From positions 4,526,001 through 4,590,000 of the forward strand of contig CM038916.1 in assembly GCA_021904315.1 (NCBI GenBank): 64,000 bases of DNA, in the 5' to 3' direction. Of this stretch, positions 60,180 to 64,000 are shown in pieces. Position 1 is the stretch's first letter; every line of letters starts with the position of its first letter. Made by a program: the position numbers and the translations under genes. Source of the DNA: Sphagnum magellanicum. Its lineage: Eukaryota; Streptophyta; Sphagnopsida; Sphagnales; Sphagnaceae. The notes below the pieces were generated by a model that was not told the DNA's origin, did no database searches, and worked only from the letters and a program-made list of their open reading frames with translations.

Positions 60180-60560
60180 TTCTAGGTAACTTAAACAATT
60201 CCTAGGTAGGCGCTTAGGTAGCTTGGGTAATTTAAAGTAAGTTGAATAGGTCATTTTGGTAGATTATTATTTTATTCATTAAAATGTGATTACATTTTAT
60301 GTTGCATAAAACAATTTGGTGCAATGGTAAGGACTTTGCCCCTCAATGTGGAGGTGAAAGGTTCAAATCCTTATTTTGGAACTTATTTACTTTAGTTTAA
60401 ATTACCTAGTAATTTACATGACTAATCTCAGCTAAAGTGTATAGGCTATGCCATTTAAGCTCCTATTTAACCCATGTTTTTAACCTAGGTGACTTAAGTT
60501 AAATAGATTGGACCACCTAAATAGGTTACTTAATATAGGTGGCCTAACCTAGTTAGCCTA
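60180..60560. repeat. TAGG/CCTA-rich degenerate repeat block
   Basis: Short words such as CCTAGGTAGG, TTAGGTAGCTTGGG and GTGGCCTAACCTAGTTAGCC recur with no fixed period. The words are largely self-complementary. This block encloses the SINE-like head at 60317-60370. Confidence 0.75.
60305..60385 (+). mobile_element. tRNA-derived SINE-like head
   Basis: A box A-like TGGTGCAATGGTAAGG (60317-60332) is followed by CTCAATGTGGAGGTGAAAGG and a box B-like GGTTCAAATCC (60360-60370), spaced as in an internal Pol III promoter. It does not form a complete tRNA (no acceptor pairing), so a SINE head or tRNA pseudogene is more likely. A second, related head occurs at the window end. Confidence 0.6.
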
Positions 60561-62239
60561 GGTTTTGACATGTAATCATATATGGGTCCAAATTTTTAAA
60601 AGTGTACCAATATCTATCATAATGTCACCATTGTCTTTTTTTACCCTATAAATACATAAATTTATGGATGATTATGAAGGAATCTAGAATTGCAGTGGTT
60701 TAAAATATGGTACCTATGAAATGCTTGACACTTTTTGATTCATTAGTTTGGATGGGGATCAAAATATAAGCGAAAACTCTAAAATAAAAACTAGGTCCTT
60801 TTCATCTTACGTGGTACACCTTAGAGGATTTTCACCCCTATGCCCTTTTTTGGATAATGAATTGATTTCAACATTTACATATTTATCAACCTCTAACATC
60901 TAATAAAAGGTTGAAAATTGGATTTTTCACCCCATTGACTCTTAGTCACATGAAATTCATAGTTGAACATGTGCAAATGGTTTTTCCACACATGTCACAT
61001 GTGGGTGTAGTTATAATTCAATGAGCCAAAAAGGGCATCAAACTTTTTTTAAAAAAGTTAAAATTGGACAAATATTTATGTTTTACCATTTAAAGCCATG
61101 GCAATCACAGCAAGTTATTATTTTTTCATTCATATGATTGTCAAGGAATTCAAACCAAAAATCTATTTGACGAAATTTTAAGTTTAAGTTTTGATTTATG
61201 ACCTTTAAAAGTGAACACCTATGTGTTAAACAAAAGTCAATTTTGCAAAAGACTATTAAAAGGACTCATATAATGAAAGACATTTGATGGGAAAAAAATT
61301 TAAAAGGATAATACTTATTAACTACATTGAAAAAACATTCATACCCTAAAATATGTGAAAATTTAAAACTCTAAAAATTCAAAGAACTTTCCAAAATCGA
61401 TATAGAATTTTAGTCTTTTGCCACACATAAATGGGGTAAAATGTACATGATGTGTTAAGAAAATTTTAGTTTATTATACAAGAAAACATAAAAATGTAAA
61501 AAATAAAACTTGGTTATGATTTGAAATTATTATCATTTAAAAAAATGAAACACTAAAATTACAAGGAATTATGACATTTTTAAAAATTCACATTTATCCA
61601 AAAATGATGAAAAAAAACATGTCATGTATTTAGAAAATTATAAACATTTATTATAACAAGTTACAAAAACAATTATTCCAAAATTCATTCAAATGAAAAA
61701 AAAATTAGGAAAAAATATATATAGTCCTTTTTTAAAGTAATCATGTTGGCTCATTATACCGCATGTTGCACCCTTTTACATGAAAGCACCATTTATAACA
61801 TTTACTCAAGTAAAATGACCAGGTTGACATGGCATCCACATCATTTTACACTTTAAATGTCACACCATGGAAATTCAATATTAACACAAATAAAAAAATG
61901 TTAGTTGATAATATGATAAGCCTTTGCAAATGTACGATAAGAAATCATGGCTTTTCAAAAGGCCAACTTGACCGAAATGTCCACATTAACTAAAGGGCAT
62001 GTCCATTTTGATTAAAGGTTTAGGGCATGAAAAACACATGTTACATTTGACTAGTACATTTGACTAAAATGACTTATTTGATGAAGTATCAAACCTAAGA
62101 TCTAATCAAAATGGACAAATGTCCTTCAAAATGGCCATGGTTTAGAAAAATTGGCCATATTGATTGGATAGGGTTTAGTCAAATTGATCATTATGATTTG
62201 ACACTTACTTAAATGAACCACACTCATTTGATGACTTAG
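60561..62239. other. AT-rich intergenic DNA
   Basis: Nothing recognisable as a gene. Text is A/T-rich with repeated AAATGG(A/C)CAT and GACCAAATTGA-like words near 61930-62220. It lies between two TAGG-type blocks. Confidence 0.5.
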
Positions 62240-62660
62240 TCTATTTGTTAAGCCTATGTTACCTACTTAACTTAATAGAATTAATAGGCTAATAGGTTAC
62301 TTGTTAGGTAATTACCTAATTAGTAGCCTAACTAAGTAGCTTAGCCTAGACCTACCTAAGAGGTTACCTAAAATGTATTTTAGGACTATTAACATATAAC
62401 TAAGTAGTGTAAGCCTTTTAAATAAATATCATAGGTGACTTAGGCTTACTAAGTAGACTTATTAGCCATATAAGTAGCCTATTAGCCTAGGCCTACTATA
62501 GGTACATAGCTTAGGCATACTAGGTATAATAGAACATAAGCCACCCAAGCCTAGTAGGTAGGTAGCCTATCTTATTGGCTAGGTAAGTAGCCTAGACCAC
62601 CAAGGCCTAGTAAGTAGCTAGCTTAACCTAGGCAATCGAGGTCTACTTAATAGCTACGTA
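62240..62660. repeat. TAGG/CCTA-rich degenerate repeat block
   Basis: A dense run of CTAGTAGGTAGGTAGCC, AAGTAGCCTAGACC and TAGCCTAGGCCTAC words. Same word family as the blocks at 60180, 63280 and 55505. Confidence 0.85.
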
Positions 62661-63280
62661 CATAGGGTAAATGCACACTACATTCACCCAAAAAAGGTGG
62701 ATGAAAATCCATTTTTACAATCCAAGTCTAGTGATTTTTCAAAAAAAACATTTAAATGATATTGAAATTCACATTTTTTTCCATTTCCAAATTCATGCTA
62801 CCATAATCTATACTTTTAAAAAAAGCTTTTAAAAATATGGGCCTTGAAAAATCGATTTAAATATCGAAATGGCTTTTACAAATTTGAAATTTTCATTTGA
62901 AATTTTAAAATTTTTGAAAAAAAAATTCTTGCTTAATTTTTTCATCTTAAGTGTTATGGTATTTCAATGTGTGGTGGTTTATTATAGGCTTAATTTCCAA
63001 TTTCAATAAAAGAAAAAAATCCATAATGATAATTTTTTTGGGGTAATTTGGACTATGACATTAGATGTACCACCCTTTGTAAAGTCCATCTTGAATTGAA
63101 CATTTATCCTTTTGATAAAAAAATTTTGGGGTTTGAAAGATTAAAATGTAATTTTCAATTTTTCATTTCATTTTTGCCAAGTTTCTCAAATAGATTTGAA
63201 TGCAATGTAACAATATTTAATTCACTCAGAAAAAACTACCACTATGATTTCCAAAAAAATGCATTATAATGTGCTTTTAC
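62661..63280. other. AT-rich spacer between TAGG blocks
   Basis: No gene seen. The short frame at 63048-63269 (73 residues, starting MDYDIRCTTLCKVHLELN) resembles a low-quality pol fragment at most and is not supported. Confidence 0.45.
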
Positions 63281-63840
63281 CCCATAACATAGGCCACCTA
63301 GGTTTATAAGGTAGGTAGCCTAACTTAGGCCATTTAGGCCTACTAGGTATGTAGCCTAACTTAGGCCACCTAGGTTTACAAGGTAAGTAGCTTAACCTAG
63401 GCCATCTAGGCTTACTAGGTAGGTAGGTAATTTAACCTAGGTTACCTAGGCCTACTAGGTAGGTATGTAACCTAACCTAGGCTACTTAGGCCACTTAGGT
63501 TTACTAAATAGGTATGTAACTAACTTAGGTTAGGCCATTTGGGCTATTAAGTATTAGTTTTTTAGGTAGGTAGCTTAAGCCTATATCTATCTAATAGGTC
63601 AGGCTACCTACTAAGTATGTTTAAATTAGATTTATTAATAGGTTAGTAGGTGCCTACATAGCCTATTAAATAACATCTAGAGCATAGGTAGCTTACTAGG
63701 TAGGTATAAGCATAAACTTAGTAGGTACCTATAAATTCTAGTAGATTATAACCTACATGTTACCTAAGTACATGCATTTATTAATAGGTATTTCCTATCT
63801 ATTGAAACTAACCTACCTATTTATGTAAGTAATACATAAA
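63281..63840. repeat. TAGG/CCTA-rich degenerate repeat block
   Basis: The clearest block: near-repeated AGGTAGCCTAACTTAGGCCA and TAGGCCTACTAGGTAGGTA units of about 40-50 bp, each with internal CCTAGG, become less regular after 63540. The strand composition is nearly self-complementary. Confidence 0.88.
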
Positions 63841-63954
63841 AAAATTCAAGTTCATTTAATGCAATATGTTGAGAAAAAGTTCATGGAAGTTGATTACAAT
63901 ATGTTAGTCCAAAATCATGTTCAATACAATTATGGTGCTCAAAAAATCTCCTTA

Positions 63955-64000
63955 TGGGGTGGTAGTGTAATGGTTAAGCACTTGATTCCTCAATGTGGAG
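63955..64000 (+). mobile_element. tRNA-derived SINE-like head, cut by window end
   Basis: TGGGGTGGTAGTGTAATGGT is followed by TAAGCACTTGATTCCTCAATGTGGAG. The box A-like part and the CTCAATGTGGAG segment match the head at 60317. Box B would lie beyond the window. Confidence 0.55.

Larger units (their letters stand above)
51650..60180 (+). mobile_element. Decayed Ty3/gypsy LTR retrotransposon, with nested insertions
   Basis: Fragments in the canonical gag-protease-RT-RNase H-integrase order of a Ty3/gypsy element lie on the plus strand, with many stops and frameshifts. Gag matches and a CCHC zinc knuckle lie at 51650-52424. A solo LTR interrupts at 52429-53246. Protease-region text is at 53252-53660, the start of RT at 56440-56720, the RT catalytic site and RNase H at 58060-59050, and integrase at 59130-60170. 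AT-rich DNA at 53.7-56.4 and 56.7-58.0 kb separates the parts and is probably inserted or strongly decayed. Its own LTRs were not found. The element is non-functional. Confidence 0.85.

Noticed and set aside
1..64000. CRISPR array, operon or prokaryotic system
   Set aside because: Introns, plant families and repeats show this is eukaryotic nuclear DNA; no regularly spaced repeat-spacer array is present.

Overview
This window is nuclear DNA from a land plant. Five multi-exon genes belong to families described in plants: L-lactate dehydrogenase with the plant-type intron, an LMBR1-domain protein, the xylan glycosyltransferase IRX14, CBP60, and a DUF630/DUF632 protein. They have GT-AG introns, T-rich intron tails and AAACCCTAA telo-box motifs in leaders. 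They sit as islands in AT-rich, transposon-filled DNA. Sequence alone does not give the species. The large, old, repeat-rich intergenic DNA would suit a seed-free vascular plant or another large-genome plant, but that is a guess.

Layout: 1-1100, AT-rich with copies of a dispersed TAGCCAAATTTGGCTA-type repeat. 1200-4126 (+), lactate dehydrogenase in two exons, with a CpG-rich promoter patch and a degenerate repeat array in the intron. 4127-8500, unassigned DNA, then the LMBD2-like leader. 8519-15469 (+), LMBR1-domain protein in 14 exons, with a possible duplicated exon. 15470-17495, no gene seen. 19946-17496 (-), GT43/IRX14-type glycosyltransferase in four exons, with its promoter near 21.1 kb. 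21.2-26.2 kb, repeats ending in a minisatellite directly upstream of the next gene. 26724-30171 (+), calmodulin-binding protein 60 in seven exons, with an apparent frameshift near its end. 30.2-39.1 kb, gene-empty AT-rich DNA. 40666-44540 (+), DUF630/DUF632 protein in six exons, with a long leader intron holding a tandem duplication. 44.5-51.6 kb, several small inverted-repeat elements (MITE-like) and a 126-bp tandem duplication. 51.65-60.18 kb, a heavily decayed Ty3/gypsy retrotransposon broken by an 818-bp solo LTR and by AT-rich insertions. 60.2-64.0 kb, blocks of TAGGTAGG/CCTAGGC repeats and two tRNA-derived SINE-like heads.

The five genes are unrelated in function (fermentation, membrane signalling or trafficking, xylan synthesis, calcium/defence transcription, nitrate or phosphate/leaf development), as expected for ordinary eukaryotic gene order. 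I found no operon-like or cluster logic and nothing that qualifies as a new multi-gene system. The most informative observations are structural: the gene-model anomalies (N-terminal extension of LDH, exon duplication in the LMBD2-like gene, frameshift in CBP60), the nested solo LTR, and the self-complementary TAGG-type repeat blocks.
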